DNA from: Acidobacteriota bacterium
GTDB lineage: Bacteria > Actinomycetota > Acidimicrobiia > Acidimicrobiales > RAAP-2
DNA: 64,000 bases
Reading direction: 5' to 3'
NCBI GenBank assembly: GCA_028873575.1
Contig: JAGWHY010000004.1
Location: forward strand, 1-64,000
This document shows positions 48,990 to 57,412 of the stretch, piece after piece. The translations under genes were made by a program, and so were the position numbers. Every line of letters starts with the position of its first letter. Position 1 is the first letter of the stretch. Under the pieces are notes generated by a model. The model searched no databases, had not been told where the DNA came from, and was given only the letters and a program-made list of their open reading frames with translations.

Positions 48990-49795
48990 GTATTCCCTAC
49001 GTACCCCTCGACGGTCGCGATTGGCGATTCACGATGGGACTGCGTCCCCTCAACGTCGCGAAGTGGCTGGAGTTCGACGAGCACGTCGACGACGAACTGG
49101 CGCTAAAGACGCAACTGTTGCGCGAACGATACGACGACGTCGTCGCGACGCTGCCGGGTAGCGAGGAAGCCGCGGCGGAACTCGTGCGCGAACTTACGGC
49201 GAACCTTGAGTCGTACCATCCGACGCGCTCGCGCGCGATCAGCGACGAACACCCCATCGTCGCGGCCAGTCGACTCGTGCAAGAGGACCTGTGTCTCCTC
49301 GAGCGGCGCGACGCGTGGCGCTTAAGCGCGGCCTGCGTGTGCTTTCCTTCACGGTGGTCGCTGGCGAGCAAGCTGGGCGCGACGCTCGACGAGATTCACG
49401 GTCCCGTGCCCGGTTACGACGACGCGCTGGCCGGGCCGACGAACGCCTTTTTTGATCGACTCGGCGCCGAGCGATCGTACTGGCGACTGAACTGGACGTT
49501 GCTTGATTCGCCGGTGCTGCACCAACCACGTGGCGCGCGACGTCCGCCGAGCGGCGCGCTGTCGGACTGGTTCTTTCGCGTGGAGCGTCAAACGCTGCGA
49601 CGCTTGGCGCGCAGCGGGGCCGTCGTCTTTACGATTCGCACCTACGTCGCGCCGGCGACCACGCTGGTGCGCGAGCACCCGGACTTTGGCGAGCACCTGT
49701 GGCGCGCGCTGGCGTCGGCGCCACCCGCGGTGCAGGACTACAAGGGATGGCGAGGCGTCGCCGATCGACTCGCGGACGCGCTCAGGAGCGGATGA
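48986..49795 (+). CDS. DUF3445 protein (haem-dependent oxidative N-demethylase alpha-like)
   Basis: A 269-residue protein with all main DUF3445 blocks: FTMGLRPLNVAKWLEFDEH, then LVQEDLCLLERRDAWRLSAACVCFPSRWSLASKLG and IHGPVPGY, RSYWRLNWTLLD, and a closing FTIRTYVAPATTL. The family includes the alpha subunit of haem-dependent oxidative N-demethylase (dimethylamine monooxygenase). The partner subunits are not adjacent, so the activity is uncertain. The start is probably TTG 48986, overlapping the small membrane gene; ATG 49034 is possible. Its end overlaps the convergent acyl-CoA dehydrogenase gene by 14 nt. Confidence 0.83.
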   Translation: MSIPYVPLDGRDWRFTMGLRPLNVAKWLEFDEHVDDELALKTQLLRERYDDVVATLPGSEEAAAELVRELTANLESYHPTRSRAISDEHPIVAASRLVQEDLCLLERRDAWRLSAACVCFPSRWSLASKLGATLDEIHGPVPGYDDALAGPTNAFFDRLGAERSYWRLNWTLLDSPVLHQPRGARRPPSGALSDWFFRVERQTLRRLARSGAVVFTIRTYVAPATTLVREHPDFGEHLWRALASAPPAVQDYKGWRGVADRLADALRSG

Positions 49796-51002
49796 GGTCC
49801 TTCGCGATCGCGATCACCTGCATCTCGTCGGTGCCGGCGTAGATGCGAAGGACGCGCGCGTCACGGCTCAGCTGTTCGACGCGGTACTCCGCGATGTAGC
49901 CGTTGCCGCCAAAGACCTGGATCGCGTCGTCGGCGACCTGACAGGCCGCCTGCGCGGCGTAGAGCTTCATGGCCGAGGCCTCGGCAAAACTGGGCGTGAC
50001 CCCGTCGAGGGAGCGTTCCACGTGCGCGAACACCATGTTGCGCACGTTGAGGCGAGCGACCTCCATGTTGGCCAACTTCAACTGCACGAGTTGGTACTCG
50101 CCTATCGCCGTACCCCAAAGCTTGCGCTCCTTCGCGTAGGCCACCGCGAGTCGACAGCACTCTTCGATGATGCCGAGCGCCATCGCCGCGACGCCCGCGC
50201 GCTCGGCCACGAAGTTGTCCTTCGCGCTCTGGCGACCGCCGCCGCGCGGCTCTTCGGTTTCGCCCAAAAGTCGATCGCGTCCGACGCGCACGTCACTCAA
50301 GAAGACCTCACCCGTGGGTGAACCGTGCTGACCCATTTTGCGCATGGGCTTGGCCTGCTCGAGTCCGTCCATGCCCTTGTCGAGCACGAAGGTGAGCACC
50401 TTGCGATCGCGCCAGGGCGTGTCGCTGCCGTCGTCGAGTTTCGCGTAGAGGACGATCGTGTCGGCGTAGGGGCCGTTGGTGATCCACGTCTTTTGGCCGT
50501 TGAGTACGTACTCGTCTCCGTCACGGCGCGCGCTGGTACGCATGCCACCCAACGCGTCCGAACCGGAGTCGGGTTCGGTGATGGCCCACGCGCCGACTTT
50601 GTCGAGGGTCATGAGATCAAGGGCCCAGCGCTCCATCTGGGCGGGCGTGCCGAGTTTGTTGATAGTGCCCGCCGCGAGTCCGGTCGACACGCCCAGTGAG
50701 GTGACGAGGCCCGGACTGACGCGACACAACTCAATCGTGGGGATGAGCGTGAGCGCGGGGTCACCGCCCCCGCGTCGCGGCGCTGGCGCGTCGTCGCCGA
50801 GACGTTTGCGCTCGAGTTGGCGCTTGAAGTTTTCTTCGGCCATCGCGCGAAGGCCGAAGGTTCGGTACATCGTGCGAAGGATCTCGTAGGGCGGCAGACC
50901 GTGGTGTTCGAGGTCGTCGAGGTGGGGGCGAATCTCCTCGTCCACGAATCGACGCATGACGTCAATGATCGCCTGGTGTTCTTCCGACCACTGATACATC
51001 AC
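49782..51002 (-). CDS. Acyl-CoA dehydrogenase
   Basis: A 406-residue FAD enzyme oxidising acyl-CoA to enoyl-CoA. AWAITEPDSGSDALGG and KTWITNGPYADTIVL are the FAD/substrate motifs of the middle domain, FVAERAGVAAMALG opens the C-terminal domain, and QVFGGNGYIAEYRVEQLSRDAR with IYAGTDEMQ is the classic ending. Start ATG 51002 or ATG 50999. It stands alone, so chain-length preference cannot be inferred from neighbours. Confidence 0.93.
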   Translation of the reverse strand: MMYQWSEEHQAIIDVMRRFVDEEIRPHLDDLEHHGLPPYEILRTMYRTFGLRAMAEENFKRQLERKRLGDDAPAPRRGGGDPALTLIPTIELCRVSPGLVTSLGVSTGLAAGTINKLGTPAQMERWALDLMTLDKVGAWAITEPDSGSDALGGMRTSARRDGDEYVLNGQKTWITNGPYADTIVLYAKLDDGSDTPWRDRKVLTFVLDKGMDGLEQAKPMRKMGQHGSPTGEVFLSDVRVGRDRLLGETEEPRGGGRQSAKDNFVAERAGVAAMALGIIEECCRLAVAYAKERKLWGTAIGEYQLVQLKLANMEVARLNVRNMVFAHVERSLDGVTPSFAEASAMKLYAAQAACQVADDAIQVFGGNGYIAEYRVEQLSRDARVLRIYAGTDEMQVIAIAKDLIRS

Positions 51003-51029
51003 GCACCCCCGCGTCTCGCGAGGGCCATC

Positions 51030-51650
51030 CTAAGGGACGACGGAAGAACCTTTCGCTCCACTCAACATCTGTTCGAGATACGCGCGCAGCCAAAACGATT
51101 GACCGAGTGCCACCAGTACCGGCGCGACGCCGAGCCAGGGGTCTTGGTGAAACTGCAAGGTGAAGAGGACTAACAAGACGGTGTCGGACACGACGCGACG
51201 CGTGGGTGACGCGCCGAGGCGTTGGGTGAGTTGCGCGTTGACGACCTCGACGTTGACCAGGGGCACTAAAGCGCCCAGTGACCAACGGCCCTGGAGTTCG
51301 CGCGCCGCGAAGGCGTAGGCCGCGGAGCCGACGAAGAAGAAGGTCAGCGCCAGCGCCATCGCGCTCGCCGCGAACCAGGTGGGAACGGGGTGTGCACTCC
51401 CGGGCCAGTGCGACAGCACGCTCACGTACAGGCCAAGCCCACCGAGCACACCGACGACGCCGTAGCGCGCGACGCGATTGAGCGCGCGCAGCAAGGGCAG
51501 CGCGTCAAACACGCGCCGCGTGTCGGGCGCGGACCCGTAGGAACGGGTCATCGCGGACCACGCAGTGCCGGTCCACACGCGCCACTGGCGTTCGCCCGAG
51601 GGGTCGGGGTACCAACCGGGGGGTGGCGTCGCCGACGTCGTCAAACTCAC
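51030..51650 (-). CDS. DUF2510-containing membrane protein
   Basis: A 206-residue protein. The N-terminal PPGWYPDPSGERQWRVWTGTAW is a DUF2510 motif, common in actinobacterial membrane proteins. About four membrane segments follow (near residues 63-83, 98-120, 130-148 and 165-190). Function unknown. GTG 51650 was chosen because GAGACT lies 6 nt upstream; a longer frame to 51803 would overlap the divergent aldehyde dehydrogenase gene. Confidence 0.75.
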   Translation of the reverse strand: MSLTTSATPPPGWYPDPSGERQWRVWTGTAWSAMTRSYGSAPDTRRVFDALPLLRALNRVARYGVVGVLGGLGLYVSVLSHWPGSAHPVPTWFAASAMALALTFFFVGSAAYAFAARELQGRWSLGALVPLVNVEVVNAQLTQRLGASPTRRVVSDTVLLVLFTLQFHQDPWLGVAPVLVALGQSFWLRAYLEQMLSGAKGSSVVP

Positions 51651-51656
51651 CGCACT

Positions 51657-51662
51657 AGTCTC
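51657..51662 (-). promoter_or_regulatory. -10 element of the DUF2510 gene
   Basis: GAGACT lies 6 nt before GTG 51650, the spacing seen at other leaderless starts here. Confidence 0.35.
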
Positions 51663-51689
51663 CCATGCAAAGCCGAGTGGGGGGCGTCG

Positions 51690-53432
51690 ATGAGTCGAGT
51701 ACGGGGGGCGTCGGCACCGACGTCGGGTGCGCAAGATCACGGGGGTCTGGACGAACGCGCGCTGGACGAGGCGCTCAGTGCGGTCGCGGCGCGCGCACGT
51801 CACTGGGCCGAAACGCCTCCCGCACGACGCGCCGAACTACTCGCGCGCGTCGTGGCGGACACGCACGACGTCGCCGACGCCTGGAGCGCCGCCGGTTGCG
51901 CGGCGAAGGGGTACGACCCCTTGAGTGGCGAGGGCGGCGAGGAACTCTTTAGTGGGGTGGGCACCTTCTTGCGTCTCGCCCAGGCCCTGCGCACGTCGAT
52001 GCTCGATCTCGCGCGCGTGGGACGGCCGCGCTACCCCGGTCCAGTCAAGCATCGTCCCGGGAACCGTCTGAGCGTGCAGGTCATGCCGGCGTCAACGTTC
52101 GACAAAATTCTCTACGCGCGCCAGACTGGCGAGATCTGGACGCAACCCGGCGTCGACGAGGCGCAGCTTCAGGCGGGTCAGGCGCTCGCCTACCGCGATC
52201 CACTCGCCCACGCGGGCGTCGCCCTGGTACTCGGCGCGGGCAACGTGGGCTCGCTCGGCCCGCGTGACGTGCTCCACAAACTCTTCGCTGAGGGCAAGGT
52301 TGTGGTCTTGAAGGCCAATCCGGTCAACGACTACCTCGTGGAGTACTGGGAGCACGCGTTGGCCGCACTGATTGACGAGGGCGTGCTTCGCGTGGTCCGT
52401 GGTGGCGCGCAGGTTGGCGCCTACCTAACGGGACACGACCTGGTAGACGAAATTCACGTGACGGGCTCGGACAAGACGCACGACGCCATTGTCTTTGGCG
52501 TGGGCGACGAGGGTGCCCGGCGCAAGGCGCGCGACGAACGCTTGATCACGAAACCGGTCAGTTGTGAACTCGGCAGTGTGTCGCCGGTCGTGATCGTGCC
52601 CGGTGACTGGAGCGAGAGGGAGATCGAGTACCAGGCTCGCCACGTGGCCTCGATGATCGCCAACAACGCGGGCTTTAACTGTCTGACGCCGCGCGTCCTG
52701 GTTACTTCGGCGCACTGGGCGCAGCGCGCGAAGTTTCTCGACGCGCTCGAGGGCGTCTTCGCGACGCTCGCGCCGCGGCGCGCGTACTACCCAGGCGCGG
52801 CGTCGCGTCGTGACGAGTTTCTCGCCCAACATCCCGAGGCGCGTCAGATCGGCGTCGCCGGCGACGGCGAAATGCCTTGGACGCTTATTCGCGACGTCGA
52901 CGCGACGAACCCCGACGACATCTGCTTCAACGTCGAGGCGTTTTGCGCGCTGACCAGTGAAACCGCCCTCGAGAGTGCCTCGCCGGCTGACTTCTTAGAT
53001 GAGGCGACGACATTTTGCAACGAGCGGCTGTGGGGCACGTTGTCGATGACGATTCTCTGTGACCCGCGGACGATGAAACGGCCCGACGTCGCGACCGCGC
53101 TTGATCGCGCGGTCGCCGAGTTACGCTACGGCTCAATTGGCGTGAATCTCTGGCACGCGATGAGCTTCGCCTTCGCCACGACCGCGTGGGGCGCCTACCC
53201 CGGACACCCCGTCACCGACATTCAGTCGGGGAGCGGTTTCGTTGGCAACACGTACCTGTTCTCCTCGGTGGAAAAGTCCGTCGTGCGCGGACCCTTCGTC
53301 GTCTCCCCGGCGCCGCCCTGGTTCGCGACCAACCGTCACGCGCACGCGACTCTGCGCAAGCTCTTGGACTTCGAGGCGGCCCCGTCGTGGCGCAAAGTGC
53401 CCGCGCTGCTACGCGCGGCTATGACGAAATAG
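51690..53432 (+). CDS. Atypical aldehyde dehydrogenase superfamily protein (~580 aa)
   Basis: A 580-residue ALDH-fold protein, longer than the usual ~490. The coenzyme domain is clear (VALVLGAGNVGSLGPRDVLHKLFAEGKVVVLKANP, IHVTGSDKTHDAIV). The glutamate motif reads ELGSVSPVVI, with S in place of the second G of ELGG, and the catalytic cysteine lies in NNAGFNCLTPRV rather than GQ-x-C. CFNVEAFCALTSETAL and FVGNTYLFSSVEKSVVRGP extend the C-terminal domain. It may act on an unusual aldehyde or acyl donor. The start is ATG 51690, divergent from the DUF2510 gene. Its end overlaps the lipoprotein gene by 14 nt. Confidence 0.83.
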   Translation: MSRVRGASAPTSGAQDHGGLDERALDEALSAVAARARHWAETPPARRAELLARVVADTHDVADAWSAAGCAAKGYDPLSGEGGEELFSGVGTFLRLAQALRTSMLDLARVGRPRYPGPVKHRPGNRLSVQVMPASTFDKILYARQTGEIWTQPGVDEAQLQAGQALAYRDPLAHAGVALVLGAGNVGSLGPRDVLHKLFAEGKVVVLKANPVNDYLVEYWEHALAALIDEGVLRVVRGGAQVGAYLTGHDLVDEIHVTGSDKTHDAIVFGVGDEGARRKARDERLITKPVSCELGSVSPVVIVPGDWSEREIEYQARHVASMIANNAGFNCLTPRVLVTSAHWAQRAKFLDALEGVFATLAPRRAYYPGAASRRDEFLAQHPEARQIGVAGDGEMPWTLIRDVDATNPDDICFNVEAFCALTSETALESASPADFLDEATTFCNERLWGTLSMTILCDPRTMKRPDVATALDRAVAELRYGSIGVNLWHAMSFAFATTAWGAYPGHPVTDIQSGSGFVGNTYLFSSVEKSVVRGPFVVSPAPPWFATNRHAHATLRKLLDFEAAPSWRKVPALLRAAMTK

Positions 53433-54462
53433 GCAGCGAGACCAGCGTCGTCGCGCCCACCGCGGCGCAACGACGCGGTCCACAGGCGACGTTGAGCAGT
53501 CCCGTGGGCACGTAGCGCAACGTGACGGGCTCGACGCGAGCGCCGTTCACGCGTTCGAGCCGCGGCGCGTTCGTGGCGCTGGCGCCCACCGCGACGCATC
53601 GTCGTAGCGAGGCGCACGCGAAGGCGTTCGTTCCCGGCAGCGTCGCTAGTCGCGACCAACGCCCGCCGAAGTTTGCGGTGCGCACGACTTCGCTCGATCC
53701 GGCGTTGGCTAACGCGACGCAAGTGGTCCGACGACACTGGGCCACGTTCAGCGAAGTCCACGTACGAGGGACCGTGAGTGTGGTCCACGTGACACCACCG
53801 TCGCGGGTGACGGCGAGGGACGCGCGGTCGGCACTCGACGCGCTCACCAAACAGTTAAAGATCGCCGCGCAGGCGACTGACGTCACGCTTTCGCCGCTGG
53901 CCCACGACATCGTGAGCGGCGTGGACCACGTGAGGCCCGCGTCGGCCGAGAAACTGAAACGCTCGTCGCCGTTCGCGCCAAGGTCAACCAGATCGCAGTT
54001 ACCCGCGGCGTCGCACGACAGCGCGCGCACGCCGAGTCCGCCCGGTGGCGGCGTCGCGTTCATCAGTTCGTGCGTCGTCGCGTCAAAACGCCAGAGCAGA
54101 TCGGCGCGGCCGTCGGTCCCCGCGACGAGACAGGAGTTCGCGCTACAGGCGGTCGTCGCGAGCGACGGTGCCGTCGCGACCGGGGTCGCGAGAGTGACCC
54201 AGTGGCCACTCGGCGTCGCGAACTGGGCGGTGGCGACCGGTCCGACGCCACTGAGTGACGTCCCGGTCGCGACGCACACGTCGTCGCGCGCGCAGCCGAC
54301 CTGTGAGAGGGCGACGGAGATGCTCGAGGCCGGTACCCCGAGTACGGGGGGTGTCGCGCGCGAGCTCGACGAGCCACAGGCGCTGAGCACCAGCGTCGAG
54401 GTGAGTATCGCGCCCGCGACGACGAGGCGTGCGCGACGACGTCGAGAGGCGGATCGTGACAT
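53419..54462 (-). CDS. Lipoprotein with seven Cys-pair repeats (predicted beta-propeller)
   Basis: A 347-residue lipoprotein: basic N-terminus, hydrophobic segment and lipobox LSAC with lipidated C29. The mature part holds seven evenly spread C-x4/5-C pairs, each followed by a V-A-G/V-S strand (CARDDVC, CSANSC, CDAAGNC, CAAIFNC, CRRTTC, CASLRRC, CGPRRC). Asp-box-like turns (SADAGLTW, TRDGGVTW) occur between them. The repeat number suggests a seven-bladed propeller with one disulfide per blade, a prediction. The function is unknown, perhaps surface binding. Confidence 0.75.
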   Translation of the reverse strand: MSRSASRRRRARLVVAGAILTSTLVLSACGSSSSRATPPVLGVPASSISVALSQVGCARDDVCVATGTSLSGVGPVATAQFATPSGHWVTLATPVATAPSLATTACSANSCLVAGTDGRADLLWRFDATTHELMNATPPPGGLGVRALSCDAAGNCDLVDLGANGDERFSFSADAGLTWSTPLTMSWASGESVTSVACAAIFNCLVSASSADRASLAVTRDGGVTWTTLTVPRTWTSLNVAQCRRTTCVALANAGSSEVVRTANFGGRWSRLATLPGTNAFACASLRRCVAVGASATNAPRLERVNGARVEPVTLRYVPTGLLNVACGPRRCAAVGATTLVSLPISS

Positions 54463-54491
54463 GAGTGGTCTCCGCGCCGAGGGCGCCGCGG

Positions 54492-55829
54492 CTAGCTCGC
54501 CGAGCGAACGGCGGCGCTCAGCACGGCGAGACCGTCGGCCAACTGCTCGTCGGAGATGACGAGCGGCGGTAAGAGTCGGATGACGTTGCCGTAGGTCCCC
54601 GCCGACAGCGCGATGACGCCCTGTTGGTTGCAGTACGACACGATGGCCTTGGCGGCCGCGGCGTTGGGGTTCGTGGTACCGGGCTCGATGAGCTCAATCG
54701 CCACCATGGCGCCGCGTCCGCGGACGTCGCCGATAATTGCGACGTCTTGCTGGAGCGTGCGTAACGTGGCGAGCATCGTGGCGCCGAGTTCGCGCGCTCG
54801 CGCGGCAAGATTTTGATCGCGCATCGTCGCGATCGTCGCCAACGCCGCCGCGGCGGCGACCGGATTACCCCCGTAGGTGCCGCCGAGCCCACCCTCGTGC
54901 ACCGCGTTCATCAGTTCGGCGCGACCGGTCACTGCCGCGAGGGGCATGCCGCCCGCGAGACCCTTGGCCGTCGTGACGAGGTCGGGCACGACGCCCTCGT
55001 GATTGACCGCGAACCAGTCACCGGTGCGACAAAAACCACTTTGAATCTCGTCGGCGATAAAGACCACGCCGTGGCTGGTCGTCCACGTCGACAGCGCCGG
55101 AAGGAAACCGTCGGCGGGCACGATGAAACCACCCTCGCCCTGGATGGGCTCGATGAGCAACGCGGCGACGTTGTGCGCGCCGACTTGGGTTTCGATCAAT
55201 CGAATGGCCTGCGCGGCCGCCTCGGCGCCGCTCAAACCGTCACGGAACGGGTAGCTCATCGGCACGCGGTAGACCTCGGGCGCGAACGGTCCGAAGCGAT
55301 CCTTGTAGGGCATGTTCTTCGCGGTGAGGGCCATGGTGAGATTCGTTCGACCGTGGTACGCGTGGTCGAAGACGACAATCGCCGGTCGACCCGTCGCCAG
55401 ACGCGCAACTTTGATCGCGTTCTCGACCGCTTCCGCGCCCGAGTTGAACAAGGCACTGGTCTTGGCGAAATCGCCGGGCGTGAGTGCGGCCAGTTCTTCA
55501 CAGACCTTCACGTAACTCTCGTAGGGGGTGACCATGAAACACGTGTGCGTGAAATTCGCGACCGCTTCGCTGACCGCGTCGACCAGCGCCGGCACGGCGT
55601 GACCAATGGACGTGACGGCGATGCCCGAACCGAGATCGAGAAAGCGATTGCCGTCGACGTCTTGCAAAATGGCGCCCTCGCCACGTTCCATGTAGACGGG
55701 CAGACCCTGGGTGAGTCCGTGGCTGACGGTGGCGCGACGACGGGCGTGCAGCTCTTGGGACTTGGGCCCAGGAATTTCGGTCACGACCCGACGTTCGGTG
55801 CCGATAGACGAATCAATTGACGAAACCAT
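54492..55829 (-). CDS. gabT: 4-Aminobutyrate aminotransferase (GabT-like)
   Basis: A 445-residue class III aminotransferase converting GABA and 2-oxoglutarate to succinate semialdehyde and glutamate. The PLP lysine K289 is in TTAKGLAGGMPLAAV, D260 in FIADEIQSGFCR, and FNSGAEAVENAIKVAR binds phosphate. LIEPIQGEGGFIVP is the GabT-type substrate loop. AGGAGA lies before the ATG. No succinate-semialdehyde dehydrogenase is adjacent; the atypical ALDH gene 1 kb away is not an obvious partner. Confidence 0.9.
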   Translation of the reverse strand: MVSSIDSSIGTERRVVTEIPGPKSQELHARRRATVSHGLTQGLPVYMERGEGAILQDVDGNRFLDLGSGIAVTSIGHAVPALVDAVSEAVANFTHTCFMVTPYESYVKVCEELAALTPGDFAKTSALFNSGAEAVENAIKVARLATGRPAIVVFDHAYHGRTNLTMALTAKNMPYKDRFGPFAPEVYRVPMSYPFRDGLSGAEAAAQAIRLIETQVGAHNVAALLIEPIQGEGGFIVPADGFLPALSTWTTSHGVVFIADEIQSGFCRTGDWFAVNHEGVVPDLVTTAKGLAGGMPLAAVTGRAELMNAVHEGGLGGTYGGNPVAAAAALATIATMRDQNLAARARELGATMLATLRTLQQDVAIIGDVRGRGAMVAIELIEPGTTNPNAAAAKAIVSYCNQQGVIALSAGTYGNVIRLLPPLVISDEQLADGLAVLSAAVRSAS

Positions 55830-55940
55830 GGTGCTCTCCTGGACGTTGCGCGTGGTGGAAACGTTTCCAGCGTACTTCGCGACTTTTAGTGTCGCGCGAG
55901 AAGCGAAAACGGGTGACCGAAGTCACCCGTTGCTCGCTGG

Positions 55941-56025
55941 CGGAGGAGGTGGGATTTGAACCCACGGTGCCCGTAGACACAGCAGTTTTCGAGACTGCCC
56001 GATTCGGCCGCTCTCGCACCCCTCC
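55941..56025 (-). tRNA. tRNA-Ser (anticodon CGA)
   Basis: A class II tRNA: acceptor GGAGGGG/CTCCTCC, anticodon loop CTCGAAA, long variable arm, T loop TTCAAAT. CCA is encoded at 55938-55940. It reads UCG codons and is a substrate of the serS product. Confidence 0.96.
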
Positions 56026-56081
56026 GGCAACGAGTCTACAACGGCCACGAGACCCACTTTCGGGCGTGCGCGGTGGTTGGC

Positions 56082-56087
56082 TACGCT
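56082..56087 (+). promoter_or_regulatory. -10 element of tadA
   Basis: TACGCT lies exactly 6 nt before ATG 56094, the spacing of the leaderless promoters in this window. Confidence 0.45.
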
Positions 56088-56093
56088 CGCCAG

Positions 56094-56543
56094 ATGTCCG
56101 ACGACGAGCGATTTATGCGCGAGGCGCTGGCGGCCGCCGCGTTCGCGGCGACGCACGACGACGTGCCCGTCGGGTGCGTACTGGTGCGCGACGACGAGGT
56201 CATCGCGGTGGGGGAGAACCGGCGAGAGGTCGACGCGGACCCGACGGCACACGCCGAGGTCGTCGCGCTTCGCCGGGCCGCACTCGCGCAGAGTCGTTGG
56301 CGTATGGACGGCGTCACGGCCTACGTCACGCTCGAGCCGTGCGTCATGTGCGCCGGCGCGCTCTTGAACGCGCGCGTCGAGCGGGTCGTGATCGGCGCCC
56401 TCGACGAGAAGGCCGGCGCCGTGGGTTCGCGTTACAACCTCTTGAGCGATCCACGACTCTTGCACGAAGCGCGTTTGACCTACGACGTCGGCGTCGAAGA
56501 GTCCGCCGCTTTACTCCGCGCGTTCTTCGAGTCGCGCCGCTGA
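56094..56543 (+). CDS. tadA: tRNA-specific adenosine deaminase TadA
   Basis: A 149-residue zinc deaminase that converts A34 to inosine in tRNA-Arg(ACG), whose gene is at 42654. The zinc/proton-shuttle motif is H53-A-E55 (TAHAEVVALRRA), and the second zinc motif is P82-C83-x2-C86 (LEPCVMCAGAL). The C-terminal GSRYNLLSDPRL loop binds the anticodon. ATG 56094 is supported by the -10 element 6 nt upstream. The order tadA-SRP RNA-dnaX-recR is common in actinobacteria. Confidence 0.93.
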   Translation: MSDDERFMREALAAAAFAATHDDVPVGCVLVRDDEVIAVGENRREVDADPTAHAEVVALRRAALAQSRWRMDGVTAYVTLEPCVMCAGALLNARVERVVIGALDEKAGAVGSRYNLLSDPRLLHEARLTYDVGVEESAALLRAFFESRR

Positions 56544-56576
56544 CGCCCTTTTCGTCGTCAGCGTCGCGACGTCGAG

Positions 56577-56978
56577 CTACTCGCCGAAATACTCCTCGTC
56601 GGTGACGTGCTGCATCCAGTTCGTCTCGGGCTCGTCACTCGGGCCGACACCTTCGGTGATCGACAAGTGGGTCATGTAGTGATCGGCGAGCGCGCCGTGC
56701 CAGTGGACTTCGTGCGGCGGGGTCGTGACGACGTCGCCCGCTTGAATGATGACGCGCTCTTGACCCTTGGTCTGCACCTGACCGACACCGTCGGTGACGC
56801 ACAGGGTCTGGCCGAGGACGTGGGAGTGCCAGGCACTGCGCGCGCCCGGGCTGAAGCGCACCGAGTTCACCCGAATGCGCGAAGGCTCTTCACCCGTCAC
56901 GATCGGATCAATCCAGACCTCGCCAGTGAACGTCTCGCTTACGCCCTTCATGGTGGCTGGCTTCGATTTCTTTTCCAT
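56577..56978 (-). CDS. Small cupin-domain protein
   Basis: A 133-residue single cupin. The metal-binding motif 1 appears as FSPGARSAWHSHVLGQTLCVT (with Q in the usual Glu position) and motif 2 as GDVVTTPPHEVHWHGA. It resembles the carboxymuconolactone-linked/YhhW-type cupins often annotated as CD-family cupins. GGAAGGA precedes the ATG. The reaction is unknown. Confidence 0.88.
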   Translation of the reverse strand: MEKKSKPATMKGVSETFTGEVWIDPIVTGEEPSRIRVNSVRFSPGARSAWHSHVLGQTLCVTDGVGQVQTKGQERVIIQAGDVVTTPPHEVHWHGALADHYMTHLSITEGVGPSDEPETNWMQHVTDEEYFGE

Positions 56979-57036
56979 GGTTTTCCTTCCGGTCGTCGAC
57001 CGATCGTCGTACGGTCAGTCCAACACTGCAACGTGG

Positions 57037-57121
57037 CGGAGGAGGTGGGATTTGAACCCACGGAAGGTTTCCCTTCACACGATTTCCAATCGTGCCGATT
57101 CGGCCGCTCTCGCACTCCTCC
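57037..57121 (-). tRNA. tRNA-Ser (anticodon GGA)
   Basis: A class II tRNA: acceptor GGAGGAG/CTCCTCC, anticodon loop TTGGAAA, long variable arm. CCA is encoded at 57034-57036. It shares D- and T-arm sequence with the tRNA-Ser 1.1 kb upstream. Confidence 0.96.
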
Positions 57122-57239
57122 AAAGGGCACCCTTCATGAATCGAATGCCGGCTCGTTAGGCTACCTGACGCCGTCACGCGCCTCTCGGTCTCGTCGTCGA
57201 CGGGTGGCGCCGGCCGGGAAGCAATGAAGGGTTCTTGGG

Positions 57240-57245
57240 TAAACT
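57240..57245 (+). promoter_or_regulatory. -10 element of the SRP RNA gene
   Basis: TAAACT ends 5 nt before the start of the longest stem that can be drawn for the SRP RNA (57251), a suitable distance for a transcription start. Confidence 0.45.
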
Positions 57246-57250
57246 GGCGA

Positions 57251-57384
57251 CGCCGAGATTGAAAGCGGTGGTCGGGTCCCGTGCGACGACCGTTCGTGAA
57301 CCGAGTCAGGGGTGGAAGCCAGCAGCTCTCAGCGGATTGTGTTGGGTGCCACGGATCGCCTGGCCACCGCTTTGGACCTCGGCG
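57251..57384 (+). ncRNA. ffs: Signal recognition particle RNA, small bacterial type
   Basis: The conserved Ffh-binding tip is present: GTCAGG, a GGAA tetraloop within GGTGGAAGCC, and AGCAGC on the return strand (57305-57326). The stem closes through AAAGCGGTGG (57262-57271) with CCACCGCTTT (57364-57373), and a further CGCCGAG (57251-57257) with CTCGGCG (57378-57384) across an internal loop. This gives about 112 or 134 nt depending on the outer helix. Its position before dnaX is typical. It guides Ffh-dependent membrane targeting. Confidence 0.88.
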
Positions 57385-57400
57385 TGCGACAGCGCGCCGT

Positions 57401-57406
57401 TAGCAT
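57401..57406 (+). promoter_or_regulatory. -10 element of dnaX
   Basis: TAGCAT lies exactly 6 nt before GTG 57413, predicting a leaderless dnaX transcript separate from the SRP RNA. Confidence 0.5.
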
Positions 57407-57412
57407 CGGTGC

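Noticed and set aside
55813-56605. Reading frames across tRNA-Ser(CGA) on both strands
   Set aside because: Their N-termini are translations of the tRNA or its complement (EEVGFEPTVP, RERPNRAVSK types), and the remainder shadows tadA in another frame.
56607-57227. Frames overlapping the cupin gene and tRNA-Ser(GGA)
   Set aside because: They are shadows of the cupin gene and tRNA artefacts; no family match or coding signal.
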